From Saccharospirillum alexandrii (GTDB lineage: Bacteria > Pseudomonadota > Gammaproteobacteria > Pseudomonadales > Natronospirillaceae), in contig NZ_RCIP01000001.1 of NCBI RefSeq assembly GCF_004000275.1, forward strand, positions 116,749 to 180,748: a DNA stretch of 64,000 nucleotides, read 5' to 3'. The notes beneath the pieces are model-generated. The model saw only the letters and a program-made list of their open reading frames with translations, had not been told where the DNA came from and searched no databases. Below, piece after piece: positions 36,053 to 43,410 of this stretch (the stretch's first letter is position 1; each line of letters opens with the position of its first letter). The translations under genes and the position numbers were made by a program.

Positions 36053-36244
36053 CTTTCGACGGTGCCTGAGCGGGCACGCCGGGTGCGTCCCGGAGTGTTG
36101 GGGCCAGTGTCTTCGGTTGACCGGGTAACAAAAACCCGGATACCAAACACAGGTGTTGATATGAGGCAGGCGTCGAAAGGAACTCTCGGGAAGGGCATGG
36201 CCCACCCTGGCAATACATAGTGAGTCGGGTATAACCCGGCGCTC
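36053..36244 (+). promoter_or_regulatory. Highly structured leader or small RNA upstream of the FKBP gene
   Basis: The 320-bp gap 35950-36269 holds no recognised gene but has nested inverted repeats. CTTTCGACG (36053-36061) pairs perfectly with CGTCGAAAG (36171-36179), extended by TGCCT/AGGCA (36063-36067 with 36164-36168). Inside are CCGGG-TGCGT-CCCGG (36079-36093) and CCGGGT/ACCCGG (36121-36139). A competing hairpin GTGCC/GGCAC (36062-36077) excludes the inner closing helix. A last hairpin CGGGT-ATA-ACCCG (36226-36238) ends 26 nt before the start codon. I could not match it to any riboswitch or housekeeping RNA known to me. Confidence 0.55.
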
Positions 36245-36269
36245 AACACAAGAAAAGGCAGGCATATTA

Positions 36270-36974
36270 ATGCATTTGAAAAAAGGTTTGTTGGCCGGTG
36301 CGATCGCGCTGGGTTTTGTGGGGTCGGTTATGGCCGAAGAGCTGAACACCGATGAGCAGAAAGCGTCTTATGGCATTGGCTTTGGCTTTGCATCGAACCT
36401 GATGCAACAAACACAGGGGTTGGATCTGGATACCGACGCCTTGGTTGCCGGTATTGAAGCCGCCATGAGCGGCTCTGAAACAGCGCTGAGTCAGACTGAG
36501 ATCAATGCCGCTATCCAGGCATTGCAGGAAAAGCAGCAAGCCGCCATGGCTGAGCTGCAAGCCGAGCAACAAGGTCAGGTCGCTGAAAACAAAGCCGCTG
36601 GCGAAGCCTTTTTGGCCGACAACGCGGAACGTGATGAAGTAACCGTAACCGATTCCGGATTGCAGTACGAAGTCATGTCCTCAACTGACGACGGGGCATC
36701 ACCAACGGCGGAAGACACGGTTCGTGTGCATTATCACGGCACGCTGATGGACGGCACTGTGTTCGACAGCTCCGTTGATCGTGGCGAGCCCATTGAATTC
36801 CCGCTCAGCGGCGTCATCGCAGGCTGGACCGAAGGCGTTCAGCTGATGACCGAAGGCGATAAGTACAAGTTCTACATCCCCGCAGAATTGGCCTATGGCG
36901 ACAATAGCCCGAGCCCGACCATTCCGGCTGGCTCTGTGCTGATGTTCGAGGTCGAATTACTGGAAGTTATGTAA
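36270..36974 (+). CDS. Periplasmic FKBP-type peptidyl-prolyl isomerase (FkpA/Mip-like)
   Basis: A 234-residue protein with signal peptide (KKGLLAGAIALGFVGSVMA), an N-terminal helical dimerisation domain (YGIGFGFASNLMQQ through about residue 115) and a C-terminal FKBP domain (about 130-234) with VRVHYHGTLMDGTVFDSS, GVIAGWTEGVQLM and YKFYIPAELAYGD. It folds envelope proteins. ATG follows AGGCAGG. A structured leader precedes it and a strong bidirectional terminator follows. Confidence 0.93.
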   Translation: MHLKKGLLAGAIALGFVGSVMAEELNTDEQKASYGIGFGFASNLMQQTQGLDLDTDALVAGIEAAMSGSETALSQTEINAAIQALQEKQQAAMAELQAEQQGQVAENKAAGEAFLADNAERDEVTVTDSGLQYEVMSSTDDGASPTAEDTVRVHYHGTLMDGTVFDSSVDRGEPIEFPLSGVIAGWTEGVQLMTEGDKYKFYIPAELAYGDNSPSPTIPAGSVLMFEVELLEVM

Positions 36975-37058
36975 GTCCGGCGGCCGTTGTCTTCGGGGTA
37001 GTTGAAGGCAACGGCTGACAGCCAGAGCGAGGTTTTCCGTTACCACTCGGTCAGGCAT

Positions 37059-37092
37059 AAAAAAAGGCGTACCCCAGGGTACGCCTTTTTTT
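37059..37092. terminator. Bidirectional intrinsic terminator between the FKBP gene and tRNA-Asn
   Basis: GGCGTACCC-CA-GGGTACGCC flanked by A7 on one side and T7 on the other, so it can stop transcription from both the FKBP gene (plus) and the tRNA-Asn pair (minus). Confidence 0.94.
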
Positions 37093-37097
37093 ATATA

Positions 37098-37173
37098 TGG
37101 CTCCTCGAGCAGGACTCGAACCTGCGACCAATAGATTAACAGTCTACTGCTCTACCAACTGAGCTATCGAGGA
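37098..37173 (-). tRNA. tRNA-Asn (anticodon GUU), distal copy
   Basis: A 76-nt cloverleaf on the minus strand: acceptor TCCTCGA/TCGAGGA, anticodon loop CTGTTAA with GTT, T arm GCAGG-TTCGAGT-CCTGC, encoded CCA. Identical to the copy at 37231-37306. Confidence 0.98.
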
Positions 37174-37230
37174 ATAAGCTCGAACTGACGTCACACCCTT
37201 TTGGGTGGTTTGACGCCAGTGTTAAATTTT

Positions 37231-37306
37231 TGGCTCCTCGAGCAGGACTCGAACCTGCGACCAATAGATTAACAGTCTACTGCTCTACCAACTGAGCTAT
37301 CGAGGA
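37231..37306 (-). tRNA. tRNA-Asn (anticodon GUU), proximal copy
   Basis: Same 76-nt sequence as the other tRNA-Asn. It is nearest to the promoter at 37320-37347 and is separated from the second copy by 57 bp without a terminator, so both are one transcript. Confidence 0.98.
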
Positions 37307-37319
37307 GCAACGGCGTTGT

Positions 37320-37347
37320 ATTCTAGTGATTCGGTCTGATGTGTCAA
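37320..37347 (-). promoter_or_regulatory. Sigma-70 promoter of the tRNA-Asn pair
   Basis: On the minus strand a perfect TTGACA (37347-37342) and TAGAAT (37325-37320) are 16 bp apart, 14 bp before the first tRNA. Confidence 0.85.
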
Positions 37348-37512
37348 CACTAATGCGTTGTTTTTTTTAGGTTTTTTGCAACTGAGCCGGTTATTCAGTG
37401 GCCTTCTGGCGGCAACTGAATCGCGCATTTCAGGGTGTCCGGTGTTTGGGTACGAAACTTGCTAATTTGAGACTATCGCTGGATAACCGTCAAAAATTTA
37501 ACGAGGTACCCC

Positions 37513-38049
37513 ATGGTCACATTGGAAATGGTCGATGCTGGTGTCAAAGTCGCAACCGGCATGCTGGTCAGTGGTCTTTTCTTCTGGTGGTATCTGCGCC
37601 GGCATACGTCGCTGGATCAGAAAGTGGTAGAAGACCTTCGCAAACGCCGGGAATTGATGGAGCAGGTTGCCAATAACGTGGGCCGTGTTCACCACGTCTA
37701 TCAGCAGTACCTCTCACTGGCCACTGAATTTGCCCGCTACGGCCAGCAATGGCCGAGAAGCCGCCGTGATGAGCTCACCCGAGTCGGGCAGGAGCTGGTA
37801 ACGGTGTTTCATGACCTGACCGAAGCGGAAAGTACATTGCTGCTGCTGGGCGAGAAAAAGCTGGAGCGCGCCTTGCGCATCTACGGGGCCAAGATCGTGA
37901 ATCTGCGCCGCCAGGTCCACGCCGACAAGCATCAGTTCAGTGGCGAGGAGCTGCACACCCTCGATGAAGTCAAGCGCGAGATTGCCCAGTTGCGAGAAAG
38001 CTTTTTTGACGCCCTGAGTACTCGCTATATGCCGCGCCGGGCCGCCTGA
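37513..38049 (+). CDS. Hypothetical membrane-anchored protein
   Basis: A 178-residue protein with one N-terminal helix (about 12-28, GMLVSGLFFWWYLRR), then a soluble helical domain rich in charged residues, probably cytoplasmic because of the RR after the helix. I do not recognise the family. ATG follows ACGAGGTACCCC. Its TGA overlaps the ATG of a 34-residue protein, so they are co-expressed. Confidence 0.75.
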   Translation: MVTLEMVDAGVKVATGMLVSGLFFWWYLRRHTSLDQKVVEDLRKRRELMEQVANNVGRVHHVYQQYLSLATEFARYGQQWPRSRRDELTRVGQELVTVFHDLTEAESTLLLLGEKKLERALRIYGAKIVNLRRQVHADKHQFSGEELHTLDEVKREIAQLRESFFDALSTRYMPRRAA

Positions 38050-38153
38050 TGGCCAAAAAGCCCTGCAAGCGTTGTCAGCAAGTCCGCTATTCCGGGTTTG
38101 TGATTGTCATCATGTTGTTACTGGCTTACGGGTTGCTGAAAGCCACGACCTGA
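38049..38153 (+). CDS. Small single-helix membrane protein with CxxC motif
   Basis: A 34-residue open frame starting at the A of the upstream TGATG overlap and ending with TGA at 38151. Residues 1-13 are basic and contain CKRC; residues 15-30 are a hydrophobic helix (GFVIVIMLLLAYGLL). The stop-start overlap with the upstream membrane protein supports real translation. CKRC could bind a metal or form a disulfide; the function is unknown. Too short for usual ORF filters. Confidence 0.6.
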   Translation: MAKKPCKRCQQVRYSGFVIVIMLLLAYGLLKATT

Positions 38154-38267
38154 AGGCCGGTGCACCCCAGGTTTCTGGCCACATTAGCGCCCGCAAGCTC
38201 GCACTGCCTGGCCTGTTTCAGTAGAATGCCGCCCTTACTTCGCCAGCCAGGGTCGATATAAATTTCC

Positions 38268-39269
38268 GTGACTCACAACGATCTTGAATTCCCGCCCTAT
38301 GTAGCCGGGTGGGGCATGGCCAACGGTCATTTGCAATCCATTGTGCCGTCGGTTTTCCGCCGGGTCTCTGTACCCTACCAGCGCACACGACTGGAGCTGG
38401 AGGACGGCGACTTTCTGGATTTGGATGAACTGCCAGCACAATCTGCGGATGCCCCCCTGGTCATCATCAGTCATGGTCTTGAAGGCAACAGCCATCGTGC
38501 TTATGTTCAGGGCATGGCGCGCCATTTTCATGACGCGGGCTGGCGCGTCATTGCCTGGAACTTTCGCAGTTGCAGTGGCGAAATGAATCGGTTGCCGCGC
38601 TTTTATCACAGCGGGGCTATCTCTGACCTGAAAGCGGTGATTGCCCATGGCATGGCTGGGGGTGCCGACAAGGTTTTTCTGGTCGGTTTCAGTATGGGCG
38701 GCAATCAAACAGTACTAACCCTGGCTGAGCCGGATCTGGCTGCAGCAGTGATCGGTGGCGCTGCCTTTAGTGTGCCTCTGGATCTGGAGGCCTGCGCCCA
38801 TGCCCTGGCGCGCCCAGCCCAGGGCATCTACATGCGCCGTTTTCTGCGCGATCTGAAAGGGAAGATTGCCGATAAAGCCGAACGCTTTCCCGACCAGATC
38901 AGCCTGGCAGGCTACGACGAAATTCGAAACTTCAAACAGTTCGACGACCGCTACACCGGCCCATTGCACGGCTATCGAGACGCGGAAGATTACTGGCACC
39001 GCTGTTCCAGCGGAAAGGTGCTCGACCGGCTGCGCCGCCCAACCCTGGTGGTCAATGCGCTCGACGATCCGTTTCTGGCCAGCCCCTGTTACCGCCGTCC
39101 CAGTAATGCTTCCCCCAATTTACTGCTGGAAACACCGCTGCGCGGCGGCCATGTTGGCTTTATGCGCTGGCGTCTGAATCAGTCACTCTGGTCAGAGTAC
39201 CGGGCACTGGCGTTTGCCCGGGGTTGTTTGGAAACAGCAAGTTATAAAACCGGCGGCCCGGTTTTATAA
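38268..39269 (+). CDS. Alpha/beta hydrolase of the YheT/EMB8 family
   Basis: A 333-residue serine hydrolase. The oxyanion region is VIISHGLEGNSHRAY, the nucleophile elbow GFSMGGNQ, an NFRSCSGEMNR loop follows the second strand as in YheT, and the catalytic Asp and His are in VNALDDPFLA and GGHVGF. It starts at GTG 38268; a -10-like TAGAAT lies at 38221-38226. Family substrates are esters or lipids, uncertain here. Repeat copy 2 follows the gene. Confidence 0.9.
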   Translation: MTHNDLEFPPYVAGWGMANGHLQSIVPSVFRRVSVPYQRTRLELEDGDFLDLDELPAQSADAPLVIISHGLEGNSHRAYVQGMARHFHDAGWRVIAWNFRSCSGEMNRLPRFYHSGAISDLKAVIAHGMAGGADKVFLVGFSMGGNQTVLTLAEPDLAAAVIGGAAFSVPLDLEACAHALARPAQGIYMRRFLRDLKGKIADKAERFPDQISLAGYDEIRNFKQFDDRYTGPLHGYRDAEDYWHRCSSGKVLDRLRRPTLVVNALDDPFLASPCYRRPSNASPNLLLETPLRGGHVGFMRWRLNQSLWSEYRALAFARGCLETASYKTGGPVL

Positions 39270-39311
39270 TCGAGGTCGTTGGTTGCTTGGGCTACGACTG
39301 CTAAGGGGTTC

Positions 39312-39424
39312 GTGCTCGGCACCGGGTAAGCCTCTCTGGGGCCGGCGTGAACCCATCCATGGGGCCTAGACCGCAGCATCCATGCTGCGGACTTCCCCAG
39401 ACAGGCTTACCCGGTACCCAGCAC
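39312..39424 (+). repeat. Dispersed structured repeat, copy 2
   Basis: A 113-bp element with arms 39312-39341 and 39395-39424 complementary at 27 of 30 positions, and a 53-nt core differing from copy 1 at only a few positions. In the core hairpin the A-T pair of copy 1 (CAAC/GTTG) is a G-C pair here (CAGC/GCTG). The arm sequence is largely different from copy 1 in its inner half (AAGCCTCTCT against TGCCTATCCG) yet still pairs. It is in the gap between the YheT-like hydrolase and the second tusA gene. Confidence 0.9.
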
Positions 39425-39538
39425 TTATATTGGTGGTCACATTGTATTCAGTTTTTTTAGAGGCTAATTGACCACCGAACCCAAGTCACAGGGCTAATTC
39501 AACCGAGGCCAAGCCACAGTCATAAACCAGGAGCCCCC

Positions 39539-39781
39539 ATGACAGACCCGGAATTTGATCATTTGCTGGATACGCGCGGACTGCGTTGCCCTGAACCGGT
39601 GATGATGTTGCATCGTCAGATTCGGAAGATGGCGGTGGATGAGGTGGTGTGTGTGGTTGCCACGGATCCGGCAACCGAGCGCGATATTCCCCAGTTTTGT
39701 GAATTTCTGAATCATACCCTGGTCCAGCATTCCAAGCTGGACGATGAATACCGGTACTGGGTGCAGAAGGCCGGGCGCTGA
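39539..39781 (+). CDS. tusA: TusA-family sulfur-carrier protein (second copy)
   Basis: An 80-residue SirA/TusA protein with the persulfide Cys in LDTRGLRCPEPVMMLH and the conserved ATDPATERDIPQFCEFL. This CPEPVMMLH form is the one seen in classical TusA, which passes sulfur to the tRNA 2-thiouridine pathway; the copy at 25119 has CPLPLL and is more divergent. The gene is monocistronic and convergent with the MATE gene, 6 bp away. Confidence 0.93.
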   Translation: MTDPEFDHLLDTRGLRCPEPVMMLHRQIRKMAVDEVVCVVATDPATERDIPQFCEFLNHTLVQHSKLDDEYRYWVQKAGR

Positions 39782-39787
39782 GCGCCC

Positions 39788-41203
39788 TTAAGCGGTGGCC
39801 GGCACGTCCAGATTGGCCAGTGGTTGCCGGCTGAACCAGAACAGGCGTATTACCAGCAGCGTCGCCGCGCTGGTCAGACCGGCAATCAGGCCGATCCAGA
39901 AACCGGCGGCGCCCATGGCCGGTACAATCCAGTCGGTGAAGGTCAGAACATAGCCCAGGGGCAGGCAAATGGCCCAGAATGACAGCATCATGATGTACAT
40001 CGGAATGCGGGTGTCGCGATAACCCCGCAGGGCGCTGATGCAGGTGACCTGCATGACGTCGGCGATCTGGAAGATGGCGGCGTAGGCTAGCAAGAGCCCG
40101 GCAACAGCTTGCACCTCCGGATCGCTGGTGTACAGGCGGGCGATCAGGTCTGACCCCAGGAAGAACAGGGTTGCGTAGACGGCGGCGATCGCCATGACCA
40201 GAACCAGGGAGCTGCGGGCATTCAGTCGGGCGGCATCTGTCGCTTTGGCGCCAATCAGGAAACTGATGCGCAGGGTCAGAGCCATGCCGAGACTCAACGG
40301 CACCATGAACACCAGTGACACAACATTCAACGCGATCTGATGACCAGCCACCACCACCGGTCCGAGCGGCGCCAGGAACAGGGCGATTACCGAGAAGACG
40401 CTGGCTTCGATGAAGATGGTAAAGCCAATGGGAACGCCCAGTTTCAGCACGTATTTGATGTCGGCCCAGTGGGGTTTGACCCAGTCGTCGATCAAATGAA
40501 AGCGGCTGTAATGCCGGCTGCGGTTCAGGTAGATGATGAAGCCAGTAACGGCGACCCAGTTGGAGATTGCCGTGGCCCAGCCACAGCCGATGCCGCCTAG
40601 CTCGGGCATGCCGAGTTTGCCGTAGATCAGAATGTAGTTCAGCGGCAGGTTCATGCCGGTGCCGAGCAGGGAAAAGGCCATAAACGCCTTGGTGTGGCCA
40701 AGGCCGTCGGTCAGGCCGCGCAGGGCGGCGAACACCAGAATGGCGGGTATGCCCCAGGCAAAGGCTGATAAATAGCCCTGAGTGATGCGGGCCGTGTTGG
40801 TTTCCAGTTGCAGCGCATCCAGAATGGGGCGCACATTAACCAGAAACAGGACAATCAGCACCGCCGCACCGGCGGCGATGTATAGTCCTTGCCAGGTAAT
40901 GGGCATGATGCGGTTCAGCGAATTACTGCCCCGGTACCCGGAAATGATGGGTTGCAGGGCACTGAGTGCCCCCATGAAAAACAGGAACAGGGGTACCCAG
41001 AGGCTGGTGCCAATTGCCACGCCTGAGAGATCTTCAGCACTGGCATGGCCGGCCATGATGGTGTCGATGACTCCATTTGCCATCTGTGCCAGTTGCGCCA
41101 CCAGAATGGGTCCGCCCAGTAAAGCCAGTGTCTTCCATTCGCTCAGTGTACGACTGACCAGGCTGGCCTGACGGATGGGTTTGGGTTGATGGCTCTGGTC
41201 CAC
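39788..41203 (-). CDS. MATE-family multidrug/Na+ antiporter (NorM-like)
   Basis: A 471-residue protein with twelve helices in two homologous halves. The first half starts EWKTLALLGGPILVAQLAQMANGVIDTIMAGH, typical of NorM, and the second repeats the pattern near residue 245. GTG at 41203 with AAGGA 7 nt upstream is chosen; the open frame to 41410 adds a basic, non-family extension. Predicted to export cationic compounds using Na+ or H+. It is divergent from epmC. Confidence 0.92.
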   Translation of the reverse strand: MDQSHQPKPIRQASLVSRTLSEWKTLALLGGPILVAQLAQMANGVIDTIMAGHASAEDLSGVAIGTSLWVPLFLFFMGALSALQPIISGYRGSNSLNRIMPITWQGLYIAAGAAVLIVLFLVNVRPILDALQLETNTARITQGYLSAFAWGIPAILVFAALRGLTDGLGHTKAFMAFSLLGTGMNLPLNYILIYGKLGMPELGGIGCGWATAISNWVAVTGFIIYLNRSRHYSRFHLIDDWVKPHWADIKYVLKLGVPIGFTIFIEASVFSVIALFLAPLGPVVVAGHQIALNVVSLVFMVPLSLGMALTLRISFLIGAKATDAARLNARSSLVLVMAIAAVYATLFFLGSDLIARLYTSDPEVQAVAGLLLAYAAIFQIADVMQVTCISALRGYRDTRIPMYIMMLSFWAICLPLGYVLTFTDWIVPAMGAAGFWIGLIAGLTSAATLLVIRLFWFSRQPLANLDVPATA

Positions 41204-41373
41204 TGCGGAATCCTTGACGTGACGTTCGTTGTTTAAGAGGCGCTGTTTTTTAAAGCGCAACAGTATGCGCACTTTTGGGGCGTTTCGCCATGCGGGGTCT
41301 AATCGGCAAGGCCTGACTTGCGTAGTGTTTCGCAAACAGTAAACTGCCCGGCGAACGATTCGAAGGCGAACCC

Positions 41374-41976
41374 ATGCAGGCAGATACCCCAAGCACCCAG
41401 CCCGGCGCACGCAGTAGCGTTAATGCGCTGCCGGTTGCGCTATGGGAAGCCGGTGTCAAAGAACTGCTCGATTGCCTGAACCCTTGGCTGGCGCGAGACT
41501 GGCAAACGCACCTGGTGCCCGGTTCCGGTGAGCCGGTTTACCTGCCGGCAGCCGTAGCCAACGACCTGAATCGTATCGTTTTCGCTCATGGCTACTTCAA
41601 CAGTGCGTTGCACGAGTTGGCTCACTGGTGCCTGGCTGGTGCCAAGCGCCGCCTGCAGGAAGATTATGGTTACTGGTACTGCCCGGATGGTCGCGATGCC
41701 CTGCAGCAGGCGGCCTTTGAGCAGGTTGAAGTAAAACCCCAGGCCATTGAGTGGTGGCTGGCATTGGCGACGGGCCGGTCGTTCCGCACCAGTACCGATA
41801 ACCTGAACGGCACTCCGACCGACAACCAGCCTTTTCGCCAGGCTGTGCAGCGACAGGCTGCCCGGTATCTGACCGATGGATTGCCCGCTCGGGCACATGA
41901 GGCGGTGAAGCAACTGTGTGATCAGTTTCACCAGCCCTGGCCGTCGGCCTGTTGTTTTGTTGAGCTTCCCCGCTAG
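41374..41976 (+). CDS. epmC: Elongation factor P hydroxylase EpmC
   Basis: A 200-residue EpmC/YfcM enzyme that hydroxylates the beta-lysyl-lysine on EF-P. The metal-binding motif HELAHWCLAGAKRR and the following EDYGYWYCPDGRD and FEQVEVKPQAIEWWL are hallmark sequences. Its presence implies EpmA and EpmB elsewhere in the genome. EF-P helps translate polyproline, relevant to the Pro-rich TolA in this window only at prolines in a row. Divergent from the MATE gene. Confidence 0.92.
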   Translation: MQADTPSTQPGARSSVNALPVALWEAGVKELLDCLNPWLARDWQTHLVPGSGEPVYLPAAVANDLNRIVFAHGYFNSALHELAHWCLAGAKRRLQEDYGYWYCPDGRDALQQAAFEQVEVKPQAIEWWLALATGRSFRTSTDNLNGTPTDNQPFRQAVQRQAARYLTDGLPARAHEAVKQLCDQFHQPWPSACCFVELPR

Positions 41977-42057
41977 TCCTACCATTCTATGACTGGACGT
42001 GCGCACCAGGCGTCGCTTATGGTCGGATAAATCTGAACGAAGAATGAGGGCGAATAA

Positions 42058-42948
42058 ATGGCTGCAATTAAGCGCGTCAGCTTTTTGGGTCTGGGGGTCA
42101 TGGGGTTTCCCATGGCCGGGCATCTGCAGCAAGCCGGGTTTGATGTCTGTGTTTACAACCGAACCGCCAGCAAAACGGCACAGTGGGTTGATACCTACGG
42201 TGGTCGCCGGGCTGATACGCCCGCTGCAGCCGCCAAAGACGCCGATGCCATTTTAGTCTGCGTGGGAAACGATGACGATGTTCGGTCGGTACTGCTCGGC
42301 GACGACGGAGCGCTCGGCCAGACCAGGCCGGGCACGCTGGTCATCGACCATACCACCACCTCGGCGGATTTGGCGCGTGAGCTGGATGCAGCGTGTCGCG
42401 GTAAAGGCCTTTGGTTTATCGATGCGCCGGTGTCAGGTGGTCAGGCTGGGGCTGAAAACGGTCAGTTGAGTATTATGTGCGGCGGCGAGTCTGAGGCTTT
42501 TGAACGGGCCCAGCCCTTGTTTGATGCCACGGGCAAGCAATCCCGATTGCTGGGACCGGCAGGCAGTGGCCAGCTGTGTAAAATGGTTAACCAGGTGTGT
42601 ATTGCCGGCATTTTGCAAGGTCTGGCTGAAGGCATTTCGCTTGCCAAAGCGGCCGGGCTAAATATCGAAGACGTGCAGCAGGTATTAGGCGGCGGTGCAG
42701 CGCAGAGCTGGCAATTGAACAATCGGGCACTCACCATGGCTGAAGACAAATTCGATTTTGGCTTCGCCATCGACTGGATGCGCAAGGACCTGAACTATGC
42801 CCTGGCTGAAGCGGGTCGCCTGGGCCTGGATCTGCCCATTGCGACCGAAGTGAATGGCTACTATCAGCAATTGCAGGATGCGGGCATGAACCGATGCGAT
42901 ACCTCGGTGCTGATTCGCCGGCTTGCGCCGGACTGGTCCTCTAAGTGA
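42058..42948 (+). CDS. NAD(P)-dependent 3-hydroxyisobutyrate dehydrogenase-family oxidoreductase
   Basis: A 296-residue beta-hydroxyacid dehydrogenase. The nucleotide-binding GLGVMGFPMAGHLQQAG is at the N-terminus, with NRTASK after beta-2 (Arg suggests NADP preference), the substrate-binding DAPVSGGQAGAENG, and the catalytic Lys in GQLCKMVNQ. The tail DLNYALAEAGRLGLDLP is typical. It could act on 3-hydroxyisobutyrate, tartronate semialdehyde or succinic semialdehyde/glyoxylate; sequence alone does not decide. No neighbour supports one pathway. Confidence 0.88.
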   Translation: MAAIKRVSFLGLGVMGFPMAGHLQQAGFDVCVYNRTASKTAQWVDTYGGRRADTPAAAAKDADAILVCVGNDDDVRSVLLGDDGALGQTRPGTLVIDHTTTSADLARELDAACRGKGLWFIDAPVSGGQAGAENGQLSIMCGGESEAFERAQPLFDATGKQSRLLGPAGSGQLCKMVNQVCIAGILQGLAEGISLAKAAGLNIEDVQQVLGGGAAQSWQLNNRALTMAEDKFDFGFAIDWMRKDLNYALAEAGRLGLDLPIATEVNGYYQQLQDAGMNRCDTSVLIRRLAPDWSSK

Positions 42949-43032
42949 GCGGCCCGCCCGTCCGTTGGCCAAGTGTTTCCGCAGAAACGGGTCGGCGGAG
43001 CTGAAAAAGTCGAGAGTGCATAAAAAGTGCGC

Positions 43033-43293
43033 TACAATCGGCACCGCTTGCGCAGCCGCGGGAGTGACACCCTGTCTGAAATCGGTGTCGCGGGCCCAGC
43101 CCCTGCCACCGATGCCGTGTATGACAGGCCGATGAAGCCCGTCGCCACGCCCGGGTGGCAAACCCGACTGATGCTGGCAAGTGTGTAAACAACGAGTGAG
43201 CCAGTGGCCCTTGTTGAGTTCTTTAGTAAGGCTTTACCGCCGAAGTTTGCCATCCCCGACGTATGAGAACCGGGTGGTCTTCGGAAAACGAAG
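43033..43293 (+). promoter_or_regulatory. Probable promoter and long structured 5' leader of rhlB
   Basis: The 462-bp gap before rhlB holds no gene. A -10-like TACAAT is at 43033-43038 (weak -35). Downstream are CCTGTC/GACAGG (43071-43076 with 43123-43128) enclosing ATCGGTG/CACCGAT (43081-43087 with 43107-43113), then GCCAC/GTGGC (43144-43159) and CTTCG-GAAAA-CGAAG (43279-43293). If transcription starts near 43045 the leader is about 365 nt, long enough for feedback control as known for other RNA helicase and RNase genes. Promoter use is inferred. Confidence 0.5.
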
Positions 43294-43410
43294 GGTAACG
43301 ATCCATATTGCCGGTCCTGACAGGGCGGACGGGTCAGTTGCCGTAAAACCAACAGGTGCCCGGCCGGTGAATCGCCGAGTGCCTCCAACTATATTGGTCT
43401 GTGTGAATCT

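Noticed and set aside
42949-43410. RNase P RNA or tmRNA in the rhlB leader
   Set aside because: The conserved RNase P GAGGAAAGTCC core and a tRNA-like end with CCA are absent.
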